64,000 nt of DNA from Sebastes aleutianus (GCA_916700875.1 CAKAKS010000062.1:4672373-4736372); one strand, 5' to 3'; positions 1 through 12,085 are shown, counted from the stretch's first letter. The notes: generated by a model from the sequence alone, not told the origin. A program made the numbers and translations.

Positions 1-858
1 GGACTTCGCCTCTATATGTTACATTATGTTGGTTGCTGTTTGTAACCACACGGCATTCAAAGTTGGCCACTCCAAGAGAGAAAGCAGCAATGGTGAGCGA
101 GCTATAGAGTGAATGAAGAGAGGGAGCGGCGTTAGTGAGAACAAAGCAGTGAATCAGAGAACTAAAACGTTATTTTCTGATTGTTTCACGAGGGGTTACG
201 TTCTAAGGCACAAATAAATCACATCCACACCTCTTCGTAGAAGAAATTGCTGCATATTATACCTTTTTAAGTATATCAACATAAAGGATACGGCTGGTTA
301 TATTCTATATTTTTCTTATTGTCAGCATTTTCTAAATGGCCATTTAGAAAACCAGAAGTGGCCATATTTCAACACCCGTTGGGCCAATTTTGGTGACGTT
401 TCATTCAATTTAGAAGTTTTCGAGGACGCTGAATCGATTGGATTGGTCAGATAACTTACGTATTTGAAATAATTGCAATAACTTCAACTCAAATAACTTC
501 AACTTGGTTATAAATTGTAGGATATTTATGAACACAATTAACCAAATGATGAACAACATCTACAGATCATTATACTGCACGGCAATGTAATTAATGTCAT
601 AAATAATAAAAGTAGGACAGGTACAACATGTAGAGAGGTACAGTAGGTCAAAAGATAGTCCATCACCTCTATGTGCTGTCAAACATATGAGTTAACATGG
701 TGCAAATAATTGGGTAATTGTGGGTTAATTCATGTGAGTTAATTAATAACAAGCTTCTGTCTGTCTGTCTGTCTGTCTGTCTGTGTGTCTGTCTTCTCTT
801 TCTTTCAATCATAAACCAATAAACCAACGTCGGATGGAATCTGGCGATCAAACGACAG
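1..858 (+). other. rcn3 intron (no exon seen)
   Basis: This is AT-rich intronic sequence before rcn3 exon A. It holds a CTGT/GTCT microsatellite at about 757-795 that grades into the splice-site pyrimidine tract. I saw no upstream EF-hand exon here. Confidence 0.5.
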
Positions 859-966
859 GACCAGAAAATAACCAAGAAGGAGATTCTGGCTAACTGGAAC
901 ATGTTTGTGGGCAGCCAGGCGACCAATTACGGGGAAGACTTAACGAAGAGACACGACGAACTTTGA
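859..966 (+). CDS. rcn3: rcn3 terminal coding exon A (reticulocalbin-3, 3' partial)
   Basis: This is the last coding exon of a CREC-family ER-lumen calcium-binding protein. The 108-bp exon encodes 35 residues and a TGA stop. It starts in the last EF-hand loop (DQKITKKE, loop positions 5-12) and continues through NWNMFVGSQATNYGEDLT to the ER-retention tail HDEL, nearly the same as the mammalian RCN3 and RCN1 C terminus. The acceptor is the AG at 857-858, the first AG after a pyrimidine tract near 790-806. Phase is 0. Earlier exons must lie left of the window. RCN3 rather than RCN1 is chosen because nosip follows tail-to-tail, as in mammals. Loop position 6 is Gln instead of the usual Gly. A second terminal exon lies at 5044. 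Confidence 0.85.
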   Translation, partial: DQKITKKEILANWNMFVGSQATNYGEDLTKRHDEL

Positions 967-2340
967 TGACCTATCACAAGCTCACTTGGAGAATTTGGTT
1001 ACTGTGGTTTTTGGGGTGGGGGAGTGGGGGTGGTTCTCAGTAAAGTAAGGTTTCTGACTCTGGGTTACAAGGATATAATCATGTACCTTTTGGTCACACA
1101 TGCACATACACACATACACACAATCCACTCTGATTCCGCATGCACTCACATACTGTGTATGTGAATACAGATGATACTGTTCTCTCTTTTGCTTTATTCA
1201 CACATCCACGTGATTGTTTTAAACTGAGATGCATATCCTCATAGATAACATATTCCTTTTTGTCGAGTAAAAAACTGTGTGTCTTCAAAAATTACAAACA
1301 CACAAAAAACTGTGGCTAACGTCCAACACGCACTGGCGTCCGGCTGAAACGATGCCTTTTTCTATGAGCCTGAGAGGTTTGAAAGTGGTCTCAACACACG
1401 GAGGGAGATGCGATTGTTGTGGTATAATAAAGACCAGCAAACGTTGGGGATACAGAGTTTTTAATCTGAGACAGACATGGTTATGTTTACCAGTGAACAT
1501 TTGCCAACATTTGCTGTCAAAAAGTGTATGAAATGCACGGTTGGAAGAGAGGTGAGTTGTTGACTGAAGGGCTGTGTTACTGACTTTTTGGGGGTTTTAC
1601 TATTAAAGTCTTTTTTTTTTTCTACAAACGTAGTTTATTTTTTATTTTGCACGAATCACTGTCGAAACTTCACTTACATTACTGTATTATATGATTGTAA
1701 TTCTGATAATAGCGCAGCTCTCTTCATATATAGGAGGTGATTTGCTGGTTTCTGCCTCCAATAAGACATTACATTTAGTTTGAAGGTGTTGGTGTTAAAC
1801 TTGCTAAAGCTAACGTAGGGCTATTAAACAACTTTGAGCAGAATCCCATTGGGATGATAAGATCATTAGTTTTTGTTTTGCAAAATCTCATGTAATGCGT
1901 TTATTGCTTTGAACATCAGCTCGATAAGTTTGCGTACATTTTCCATATAATGATATTTATCGATATTGGAAACTACTGCTGCATAAAATGAATGAGCTGA
2001 GCAGGTTGTCTGTGTTCCAGCCAACAGCTACTGATTTTTTTTACCAAAACACATCAAATTTTCACTTCAGCCTCAAGATCCACCACTGTCTAGTGAAAAT
2101 AAATCACATTTACCAGAGCAAACAGCTACTGTAGGGTACAAAGATTGTCTTTGGGTATTTTTGACCCGCCATTCATACAATCATTTACAGATTAAACTAG
2201 AATGGCACTCGGGGAGCGCAGACCTCCGCCAAGGTGCGTGACTTTCAAAACAGATCACAGCTCACAGCTGGCGGTACCGCGAGGTGGTCGGCTTGTTATT
2301 AACACGGTGTGTTTCCGTGAAACGTATCGGCGGATGCCTC
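967..2340. other. rcn3 3'UTR or intron, no gene
   Basis: This stretch follows the exon A stop. It is 3'UTR for an exon A transcript and intron for an exon B transcript. No further coding exon was found. About 2190-2340 looks like a dispersed teleost repeat fragment. Confidence 0.4.
1426..1431 (+). terminator. poly(A) signal candidate for rcn3 exon A
   Basis: This is an AATAAA hexamer 460 bp after the exon A stop codon and is the first one downstream. It would end a short-form rcn3 transcript before exon B. No cleavage evidence is visible. Confidence 0.35.
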
Positions 2341-2349
2341 TCATTCAGC

Positions 2350-2860
2350 AGTACGACATACATATATTTTCACTCGCACACACACATACATTCTCCTTTC
2401 ACACGCATACATTCTCCTTTCACATACATATATACTTTACTTGTCAAGACATACATATATTTTCACTCACACACATACATTCTCCTTTCACATACATATA
2501 TTTTCACTCGCACACACACATACATTCTCCTTTCACACACATACATTCTCCTTTAACATACATATATTCTCCTTTCACATACATATATACTTTACCTTTC
2601 AACACATACATATATTTTCACTCTCACATACACATATTTACACTAACACACATGTATTCTTTACTCTCACCAGTGGTGGCTGGTGACTCAAAAAATTGGG
2701 ACAGCCTGTCACTGAAAAACTAAATTTAATGCACACATACTTATATTCTTCTCACACATACATATATTCTTCTCACACATACATATATTCTTGTGCGAGT
2801 GAAAATATATGTACGTGAAAGGAGAATGCATGTGTGTGTGCGTGCAAGAATGAATTATGT
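2350..2860. repeat. CACATACATATAT-type minisatellite with an inverted tail
   Basis: Irregular tandem units built from CATACATATATTTTCACTC and CACATACATTCTCCTTT fill about 2350-2660. The same unit appears in reverse complement at about 2793-2853, after an insert at 2673-2790, so the two parts could fold back. Open frames here (2202-2723) are products of the repeat and not genes. Confidence 0.7.
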
Positions 2861-2995
2861 CTTGTACGGCCCCCTCAGGCTCACAACAGTCTGCCTAAGA
2901 GCCTGGGGACATATACTTTAGATGAAATCTTCCAGTATAGACTAGGCCTTTACTTCTGTTAAAAAAATATATTGGTAATACAATTAACAATATAT

Positions 2996-3697
2996 TAGGG
3001 CTGTTAATCGATTAAATATTTAATTGCGATTAGTTGCATGATTGTCCATAGTTAAACACGATTAATTGCAAATTAATAGCACATTTTTTATCTGGTCAAA
3101 ATGTACCGTAGGAAGATTTGTCAAGTATTTAATACTCCCATCAACATGGAAATCAATTAACAACTCAACAAAATGACAAATATTGTCCAGAAACCTTCTC
3201 AGGTACTGCATTTTGCATAATAAATATGCTCAAATCATAACATGGCAAACTGCAGCCCAACAGGTAACAGCTGTCAGTGTGTCAGTGTGCTGACTTGACT
3301 ATGACTTACCCCAAACTGCATGTGATTATCATAAAGTGAGCATGTCTGTAAAGGGGAGACTCGTGGGTACCCATAGAACCCATTTACATTCACATATCTG
3401 GAGGTCAGAGGTCAAAGGACCCCTTTGGAAATGGCCACGACAGTTTTTCCTCAACAAAATTCTTTGTAAGTTTGGAGCGCTATTAAACTTTATAGCTTAA
3501 GTTAAATAACACTCCAAACTTACACAAATTTGGACCTGGTTGGTACCAACGGATTCATTAGGTTTTCTAGTTTCATATGATACCAGTATCTTCACTCTAG
3601 CTTTAAAACTGAGCCCGCTACAACCTAAAAATCACAGGTTCTGTTAATGCGTTAAAGATATTAGTGGTGAATTATCGCGTTAACTTTGACAGCCCTA
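2996..3697. mobile_element. Non-autonomous DNA transposon with AGGGCTGT ends
   Basis: The element starts with TTAGGGCTGTTAATCGATTA and ends with TTAACTTTGACAGCCCTA, giving short inverted ends AGGGCTGT/ACAGCCCT. It is about 700 bp with no transposase. A right-half copy is present at 23015-23279 with the same internal TCTGGAGGTCAGAGGTCAA motif. This end sequence is widespread in teleost genomes. Confidence 0.7.
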
Positions 3698-4094
3698 CAA
3701 TACAGCCTTCCGTAATCTCAATGTTCCATTCTTGTGTCCCTGAGAGGACATTGTACATAATGTGTGGTTCCTGGAGGTTACTCTGCTAATACACCTGCTT
3801 AGATTGTCTGGAGTTACAGTTACTTATTGAAAAAGTGCAGGATCAAAAGATGGTATTAAAAATATGATGGTGATACAGTCATGACGTCTTTCAGTGATTG
3901 GTTAGAAAGGGAACTAATGGTTGACATCGTAGATTCAGAGACTTGACTCCAGGTAATAATATTACCTATAATAGTGTAGAGACAGTGGGAAGAAATAATA
4001 GCAGACTTTAATAACTACAGACCATACTGCGATGGGATCACATCAGTCGCAACACCAAATTGGGCAAGGGGCTGATCAAGCGTCCTGTGTGACC

Positions 4095-4223
4095 GGGCCG
4101 TAAGCCAACAAAAACACGATTCTTAATTTCAGGTGATTTATACACTAATGAAGACATAGTTAAGAATATAATATTCCATTTTTGCAAATAGATCCCCTTA
4201 AATCCTACACACTGGACCTTTAA
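4095..4223. mobile_element. Right end of a GGTCCAGTGTGTAGG-type element
   Basis: This matches the 3' portion of the copy at 18093-18607 (TTTCAGGTGAT, ACACTAA, AATAGATCCCCTTAAAT) and ends ATCCTACACACTGGACCTTTA, the inverted complement of that copy's left end. It abuts the next element directly. Confidence 0.65.
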
Positions 4224-4708
4224 GGTCCCATATCGTGCTCATTTTCAGGTTCATACGTTTATTTTGTGTTTCTACTAGAACATGTTTACATGCTGTAATG
4301 TTAAAAAAATATATATATTTTCCTCGTACTGTCGGCCTGAATATGCCTGTATTTACCCTCTGTCTGAAACGCTCCGTTTTGCGTTGCTAGGCAACAGCTT
4401 GGGTCCATGTGTACTTCCTGTCAGCTGATGACATTCACATGCACTGCAACCAGGAATAAACTGGGACACATTTAGAAAGTTTGCGTTTAAAATTGTGTAA
4501 AGGGTCTAAATATTGTATATTTGTGACATCACGAATGGACAGAAATCCTGACGGCTTGTTTCAAATGCAGTTTCTGAATACGAGCTGTGTGTATTTCTCT
4601 GTGGATTCAGTGTTTCGATACTTTCACTGTATTTATATATCACTTGAGCCTGCTCTATAATAAAAAAACATGAAAATCTCACTTTTTTTATAATATGGGA
4701 CCTTTAAA
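4218..4708. mobile_element. MITE with TTTAAAGGTCCCATAT inverted ends, copy 1
   Basis: The ends are TTTAAGGTCCCATATCGTG and ATAATATGGGACCTTTAAA, with about 490 bp between and no coding capacity. A second copy in the opposite orientation is at 57559-58077 and shares the ends and the interior (for example TTTCAGACAGAGGGT). Confidence 0.75.
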
Positions 4709-5043
4709 GAACATACTTGACTGTTCCTCAGCCTTCACACTCTTCAGTTTGCGGTGGTGAAATAATAAATGTGGCTGGACTGCAGCAAAGCGGGGCCAGC
4801 CCTGTAAACTTGAGAGTCTGTCTCTGACTGAGTAATGAAGTCATGTACACCATCATGAACGGTCCTCCATTACATCCTCTGGAGCACATTGACCATACAC
4901 GGTCCAGCCACAATAATACGCATCCATGTCTTGTTTTGTTTTTTTCTTCTCTAGCCTCTCTGGGCTTTTGTCACCCTTCAATGACATGTAGAATAAAACC
5001 CATAATTCCATATTTCTATCTTTCCCTGTCCTCTGCTTGTCAG

Positions 5044-5151
5044 GATGGCCGTCTGACACTTTCTGAGATGCTTGACAAGATGGACTTCATCAAGATCAGC
5101 ACCATCACCGACTACGGAGGCATGCCGGTGGACGATCACGATGAGCTGTGA
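5044..5151 (+). CDS. rcn3: rcn3 alternative terminal exon B (HDEL), or last exon of a tandem CREC paralogue
   Basis: This open exon is preceded by a strong acceptor (pyrimidine-rich tract then TTGTCAG at 5037-5043). It encodes DGRLTLSEML, then a divergent helix, TDYGG, and a final HDEL before TGA. Like exon A it is exactly 108 bp, starts at phase 0 and begins at the same point of the EF-hand loop (D5-G6 to E12). By eye 12 of 35 residues match exon A: the loop acids, S-x-x-T-x-YG and HDEL. No other CREC exon is visible between the two, so mutually exclusive 3' terminal exons of one gene is the simplest reading. A separate degenerate paralogue remains possible. Its poly(A) signal is at 5367. 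Confidence 0.7.
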   Translation, partial: DGRLTLSEMLDKMDFIKISTITDYGGMPVDDHDEL

Positions 5152-5366
5152 AATGTGTACCACCACAGCACAGGAGGTTTTTTTCATGGTGTTTTGCAAA
5201 TATATCTAGCTTATGATGAACGTGAGGACATCCCCCCTCTTGCAGAGCAGTCAAGTATGAACTGGCCAATAACAGCAGCTCAGATTCAAGAAGAGGACTT
5301 CCACAGCACATGTTCAGAAATGCACTGCGACTGGATACTGAATTTTACCTCTGAAACTACACATAC

Positions 5367-5372
5367 AATAAA
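5367..5372 (+). terminator. poly(A) signal candidate for rcn3 exon B
   Basis: This is an AATAAA hexamer 216 bp after the exon B stop, running into a short genomic A tract. It lies about 390 bp short of the convergent nosip poly(A) signal, so the two transcripts can end without overlapping. Confidence 0.45.
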
Positions 5373-5758
5373 AAAAAAACAGCTCTCCATTGCTTTCCAT
5401 ATGTTTCAGGAGGTTTAATGAAAATGACTTGAAACTCTCTTGAAGTGATCCTCAACAGCTGACATCGCGTCTATTAGCTTTGTCAAAATAATGTGATTTC
5501 ATTGTGTCGAGTGCAGTCAAAGCTGTAGAATGATTCAAAAGTCAAAGTCAAAAAAACATCAAGACAAACAAACCATGGCTAATATGCAGTTTAATGATTG
5601 AAACAGGAAGTAATCACCGGTATTTGATTCTACACTTAAGTACAGCTTTATATGTCAAGTTCGCAACCCGACAGAGGGGACAGGTGGAATAGTGAAGATA
5701 AGTGTAGTGAAGGCAAAATCTACTTTATAAAAAGCTTAAATTGTAATTCAGGAGAGAA

Positions 5759-5764
5759 TTTATT
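5759..5764 (-). terminator. nosip poly(A) signal candidate
   Basis: AATAAA on the minus strand lies 135 bp past the nosip stop codon. Confidence 0.5.
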
Positions 5765-5898
5765 TCACCGTCTATGTAAGAAAAAAAAAAGCCAGTTACC
5801 TACAGGAACAAGAAAAATAAGGAAGCAAACAACAACAACGGGCATTAAAATAGGTGAACGATGTCGACACGCTGGGAGAAGAGAGTCCGTTCTCTGTC

Positions 5899-8800
5899 TC
5901 ACACTTGCATCACTGGACGAGCCTCTTTGGCACTGAGGTCGACCCCAGAGGCAGCGAAGCCGGTTCCACCCTATCAGAACACATGACAGTCCATCAGCAA
6001 CACTCTAACACTATGTGACAGACTATCAGCAACACTCTAACACTATGTGACAGACTATCAGCAACACTCTAACACTATGTGACAGACTATCAGCAACACT
6101 TTAACACTATGTGACAGACATAAACGCTACAGGCGACAGCACGCCTTGGCAAACTGGTGAGATGCGCCTGTAGAGAGCGACTGTGTGCTTGCAACCGGGT
6201 GATCAAATGTGATTATCAGAGAAGTGTGGTCTCTCTCTTTCGCTGTCACTCTCTCAAAGACTGTAGCCTGCATGAATGAGATATGAATCCCCCCTTCCCT
6301 CTCACATACTCCATTGCTCTCTCACAGTTAACAAGAGCTAGCTAGCCCATCTACCGGCATCAAAACAGGAAGGAAGTGGTAAAGTAGTAGAGCCTGCCTC
6401 TTGCTTGATTTCACTGGCTGCCTGGGCCAAGTTTGACAATATTTTAACTTTTATGCACGTGAAAAAACGCTAAGACTCGAGCGCACGGCAGGCATAGGAA
6501 AACATAAACAGTGGTTTTGCAGGCGCTGCGTTTCTAGCAACACGTCTCAGTGTGATCGGGGCCTTATGGTGTGTTCACAACAAGAGCGGAGTGAACTTTT
6601 CAAGCAAATACTTGCTGAGCGACACTAATTTGCGCCATTCGCGGGAGTTTAAATATTTCAACTCGAGCAAGAAATTCCCGTGACATCCAGAGCTAAGATT
6701 GTGCCTCTGGGTGACAACAGACGGCTACAATATTTACAGAGTTTGGTCCGTCTCTGTACAGAGACCGGACCAAACTCTGTGTATAAATGGATGTGTATAA
6801 ACCACAGACCTGACAAAAGCATGACTTCAGACTTTTTATAAAGCATCATCATTATGTAGTTATTTCGGCATTCTTTTGATCCGTTTATTGCAATTAAATA
6901 ACAGCACAATCTGTTAATTTTGGGTTCATACCGCAGTAGCGACGTGTAGCTTGCTTAGATACAGTCAGTGCAATGGCACTGTATGTGAATACAGCTCGCC
7001 GCCGGGTGACGTTATGAACGCAGACACGACGGCGTTTGGTTTTCTGACATATCTGGAACTTCCACAACATGGGAACAGTGGTTATTTCTTCCATGGTCGG
7101 AAATGGCGGTTGTTGGTATCTATGGAGATGAGCTCCTTCTCCCCTCCGGCGCGAATGAACACAATTGATACTGGCGGTCCAACTCACGCGAGTAAGGTGA
7201 GGCAAAAACAATCTGCTTCGCTCTTGGTGTGAACACAGCGTTAGGATCATGTCGGGTCTCCTTAACCCCACAGACTATTAAATCCAATGTACAAGAAACG
7301 ATTTTTGGAATTCATGGAACAATTGATTTCCCCCCCCACCACCACCTCTACACAGAAGTACACACATACCCTCTGCAGTGGTACGATGTCTCTGTCGGAC
7401 AGTTTGTCCCCAGTCACGGGATCCAGCATGTCCTTCCTGATCAACTTCTCCACACACTCCTGAGTCACCACAGTCCCCCTGAACACGGGACAGAGAGAGG
7501 GTCAGTTATCCTGCCAGAGAACACTTAAACATCTGGATGTCAGGGCGGAGGTACGTTGACACTCACGAGGTTCGCAGGACAGCGCAGGGAACACTGTTGC
7601 CTAGGACGTCTCGGGTTACTGCACATACATACCTGTCCTGAAGAGACAAGAGGACAGGATTATACCACACTACCTTTCAAATAGAGATATCCACAATTGC
7701 GTTTTAGATATCTAGAATGAACATTCTGGATATCTGCAACAGAATTCTTACTAGGAAGAGCTCCCATTTCAGATATCTAAAGTTAAAAAAGCATTCCTGA
7801 GTGAAGCGTGACACATTTTCTTCGTCCAAAGGGGGGAATGACAGAAAAAGTCTGAGAACCACTGGGTTAAGTTATTTCAACAAGTTATTAACAGTGATTT
7901 GTTTGCTCACAGCTACCAAAGCCTGGGTGCCATGAGATAAGATGTGAGCTGTTAACACTGAGCACTGTGTGTGTGTGTGTGTGTGTGAGACGTAAACTGA
8001 CCTGGCGGGTGAGCAGGGCCACTCGATCCAGGCTCGGGTCCAGTGGGGTGAAGCGCACTGGGATAAGCTCGTTCATCTTAATGGATCGTCCCGACATTGG
8101 ACACAACACAGCCTTACTCTGACAGACATTATTAGGGATGGAGAGAAAAAGGGGGGTGATTAAAAAAAGGGACATCTGCACATTTCACATGACATGACTT
8201 CAGTCTAGCAGTGAAAAGTTGGGATTGCTCAGTGACGGCCAAAGACAGGTTTCCAGGGTCAGCCTGCCTTCTGCCTTTAAAATAGTGTCGACATTAAACA
8301 CACAACAGATACACAAAATAAACAGACAGAGAATGTCATGACATTTAAAGCCAACAGGTGAACCTGGTGACAACTCCAACAACACACACAGTTTAAAGCC
8401 CCCACTAGAGGCAACAAGGCGCATTACACCTGCTAGACAACAATTTTTCACTGTGTTAGGTCCATTTTTCACTGCTCTGCTGTATTTCCTAATACAAATT
8501 TTTAAAAAAAAGCTGTGCTTAATGCTACTAAGAGAAGGTCAGGGCTTGAGGGAATTTTTCCTGGTAATCTAACATGTAATAGTAGAGAAATCTTGGTTTG
8601 AATCAAAGTTTTCGACAGATGGAAGGACGAACAAAAAGGTCTTTTCAGACATGGAACACGTAGCTTGATCTGTTTGTTAAGATTATGGCTTTCTGTCATT
8701 CAGACAGAGGTAAGTCACATTTACAGTAAAAGTCACAATGCTTAATTAATAAACTTCATTCATCACTGAAGCCTTAACCAGTGACTATCGTCGCCTTCAG

Positions 8801-11800
8801 TGCGAGGGGCACCGCGTCATTTTAAAACATTTAAATGTTATTAGAGAGCTAATCGTGCTGCCTGTTTTATAATATCCGACAGTGTGCAAGCATCGGATGA
8901 CAGCTGTATGTGAAGCGTTGGCGTGAATGAAAATTTTAAATATAGGAGGAGAGTGCTGGTCAGATTATTACGGTGGTTGTAGGGAGGGTTTTTAAATCCG
9001 TTTTGTCACAATCGCACCACGAAGGGAAAAATAGTTTGTAGACCGATGTGATCTGAGAAGAATCTCCTCAACAACTTCAAATTGGCTCTTTGACACCAAT
9101 GTATTAACTATTTTTATTTTCTTTGCTTATAAAAGATTTGAGATAATACAGTTAGTGTTGATTAGAGTGATATTAGTAGGTGGTAACGTTACAAGACGAG
9201 CATTTCTCTTTCTCTCTCCATGCATGTTTCACCTTGAGCTGCTGCAGACTGATGGCATTCAGTTCAGACTGTCGCGTTTGAAAGTGACACAGATTTGGTT
9301 CAGGTTCAACCTCATAGGATTACCGCTGTGATTTAACGTAAAAGTGTCCAGGGTGCTTATTCAGACACGAGACCAACATGTGACTTGGATTAACGTAAAA
9401 AAGGGAGAATGTCTGAAAACTTTCTGACAGAAGAACATCAACAACCTGCCGCTAAAGAGACATAAGGTCAGTTCAGTTACAGTATTTTCTATGAATTCAA
9501 TCTCTTTTTGTAAACATTGAAAGACATGTTTTTGTTGCTGGCCATGAATCAGCATACAGCAGCAGGCGAACACACTCACTGGTTTCTTGATCAGGGTGGG
9601 CTTGTTCTCTGGTGTCAGACAGGGAACCCAGAAACTGGGCAGGTTCGTGATGGAGGAGACAATTGAACTAGAAGCGGAGGATTCTGCTGAGCTGCTGTCT
9701 GTCCTGCCCTTCTCACTTCCTTTGGTCTGCCCTGAAGGAGGAAACGGTACAGTTTCAGCTGTCTTTACATCGCAAATGCATTTAATGTACTTTAACAAAT
9801 AATTGTTCTCCTTAGGACTGGAAGCACGAGACAACTGGAACTACCGCCTCGCGGTTGTATGCATTCGCCAACCACTCAAGTTGGAGTTTACATAAGTGTG
9901 TCCTTCTCCTTACCACAACTCTACTATGATGCACAATTCAGGTGTTCTGTGTGAGTGGAGAGTTTTTGCAACAATGACCTGAACAGTTGTTAATGTGCTT
10001 TTTTAAATTTAGCCAGCTTAGGGTAAGCAGCATACTGAAGACAAACGCCACGGACACGTACCAGATGTGAATGGGTTGATGGGTTTGGACACGATGCTGT
10101 TCTCCCTGGTTTTAAACCTCTCCACCCGCTCTCTTTCCTCGGACTTGGACTCAAGTTGGCTGCTGCTCTTCTGCGCTTTCTTCTGCTTCTCATACGCCTA
10201 CAGAATCAGAGGAGGAAAACACAGAATAGAGAATTTCCTTTAATTCTTCTATATTTTACAGAAATAAGCAGCTAAAATTAAAGAATTTATTCGTATAAAA
10301 AAATATCATGAAGAACTTTTGTAACAAAAAAAAAAAATGTATGCTCTATCAACACACTCAAATGTGCGTTTCAGGAACACTAACCATCGACACATCACCA
10401 ATACAGACTCCCTGGTGGAAGTTTACTGTGGCTGATAAAATGTCTTTCTCACCCAAAAATCAAGCTTTTCCGAAATGTTTGTAAATCTTAGAATGTTGGC
10501 TTGCTGTTTCAGTGTGTACGGGTTAAACTGAGCTTTGGCAAAGCAATGACGGAGGCTGCCCAGTGAAAAGAGGATGAAAAAGATGAAGAAGAAGATGAAG
10601 ATGATGAAGAAGTTTTTCTGTTGTTCGAGTGTCCCACAGTGGACACAGGTCACTACTAAAACAACCCGCAACAATAGTGCGGACGCAAGTCGTTAGACGG
10701 TGTAGTATGGACGTAGTCTGAGACAGATGTGCAGGGCTTACCTTCATCTTTTTGGCAGTTTCTGTCTTCTGGTGCAAAATGTATTCAAGAATGGCCTGTT
10801 TTTCATACAAGAATCCATCTGGACTGTAGACAGCAACAGAAACAAGACAAAACTGTTTATATATGCGGTCACATCACATGTTGGGGTTATACTGTATGTT
10901 AGTGTGTTGAGTGTGCATGTGTGCGTGTCTGTTTGTTGGAGAAAGACACATACGTCAGCACCGGATTCTGACAGGGCTGCAGGGACAGGCAGCAGCAGTC
11001 AAAGTCTTTGATCGCATCTTTGCCCAGTCGAATGCTCTGTGTCCCGTAACCAGACGCCGCTGAGCAGGAGAGAGACACACATGACATGCTTATATGGTGT
11101 ATTGGAAGATTATACAGGAAATGCTGTCCAAGAATGAATAAATAAATTGCATGCAATTCTGCCTGCAAAATAATTACAATGAGTTCTGCCTGCAGTGAAA
11201 TATATTAGTGGAATGTGTACATTTCTAAGTTAATTTACTACTCATTGTTTAAATGTATGAAAATATCATGCTAATAATTTGACTCAGAGATGTAAGTTAT
11301 TGTGTGAAAAGGCTACTAAGCTGATATCAGGAGTGTCCTTAAGACACGCAGACTGTGATTTTTTTCCTGTAGAGGAAAACTAAAGTGAGAAACATTTTGG
11401 TTCTGGTGATTTTGATCACACTGACAAATCAAGCATTGTAGTTAAAATAGGAAAAGGGCATCTTTCTGCCTTCAGACTTTTGTGTTCCACTCGCAGAAAT
11501 GACCTCTGACCCGAGTGGTCGTCTCCACAAATGTGCTGCTCATGTCCACAAAACCGCAAAACTAATTTGAGCAGTTTGTATGTCTACTTACTTATGGTAG
11601 CGCAAGAAAAAAAATATGGAAACTATGTAGGTGAAAAAGTACAAGAGTACGTTCCTTTCTCTGTACAATCAGACTGCTTGAAAGACCCATTACTGACAGA
11701 TGAAGCAGCATCTCAAACAGAGATGACTGAACTGTGTGAGGAAATCTGTTCTGAAGGAAGCAAATGATGTGCCACACACACCAAGAACATATATGAGACT

Positions 11801-12062
11801 ACTGGGAGTGTTTGGCTCAACTTGTACTTGAAATGGAGAGTTTCTGCTTTAAAACATGTGAAATCCAAACATCAATCTGTCCTGGAGACACTAATGTGTA
11901 GATGTACTGCTTTGACAGTCAGCCTGTTGTCACAAGAAAAGAAAGGAACAAGTTCCACTGAGTGAAGACAAACAGCTGGACCTGGTTCTCACCTGTGTCT
12001 TTCCTCTTCTCGTGGTAGGTGTACACAGCTCCGGCCGTGCAGTTCTTTCCGTGGCGAGTCAT
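5899..12062 (-). CDS. nosip: nosip: nitric oxide synthase-interacting protein (E3 ubiquitin ligase), complete
   Basis: There are nine coding exons on the minus strand: 12062-11993, 11059-10954, 10823-10742, 10197-10062, 9731-9580, 8118-8002, 7637-7567, 7478-7370, 5970-5899. Together they are 915 bp, 304 aa against about 301 in human, and every phase closes. Residues 1-23 (MTRHGKNCTAGAVYTYHEKR) are almost invariant in NOSIP. Residues about 42-85 form the first half of the split U-box/RING (DCCCLSLQPC, LYEKQAILEYILHQK). Residues about 183-245 form the second half (VLCPMSG, VRFTPLDPSLDRV, RYVCAVTRD). The tail ends ARPVMQV. From family knowledge it is an E3 ligase that binds nitric oxide synthases and alters their localisation. 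The variable linker (residues 95-170) is Ser-rich. The intron before exon 9 holds a MITE and a 32-bp tandem repeat. Confidence 0.97.
5987..6118. repeat. 32-bp tandem repeat, four units
   Basis: Four near-identical 32-bp units (core ATCAGCAACACTCTAACACT) recur at 5993, 6025, 6057 and 6089. They begin 17 bp upstream of the last nosip exon, next to its acceptor and branch-point region. Confidence 0.85.
6562..7245. mobile_element. MITE with TGTGTTCACA inverted ends in the last nosip intron
   Basis: The left end is CCTTATGGTGTGTTCACAAC. The right end is its imperfect complement (GGTGTGAACACAGCGTTAGG). It is about 680 bp with no transposase, and it contains a near-perfect 45-bp palindrome at 6736-6780. 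Confidence 0.7.
7966..7987. repeat. (GT)n microsatellite
   Basis: A short GT dinucleotide run lies 15 bp past the nosip exon 6 donor, inside intron 6. Confidence 0.8.
8119..9579 (-). other. nosip intron 5, nothing further seen
   Basis: The sequence is unique-looking and AT-rich between exons 5 and 6. I recognise no exon, RNA gene or clear transposon end here. Confidence 0.4.
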
Positions 12063-12085
12063 TATATCTCTACTTTAATAATAAT

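Noticed and set aside
2202..2723. 173-codon plus-strand ORF rich in His, Thr and Ser
   Set aside because: It is produced by the CACATACATATAT minisatellite, and overlapping frames show the same low-complexity peptide.
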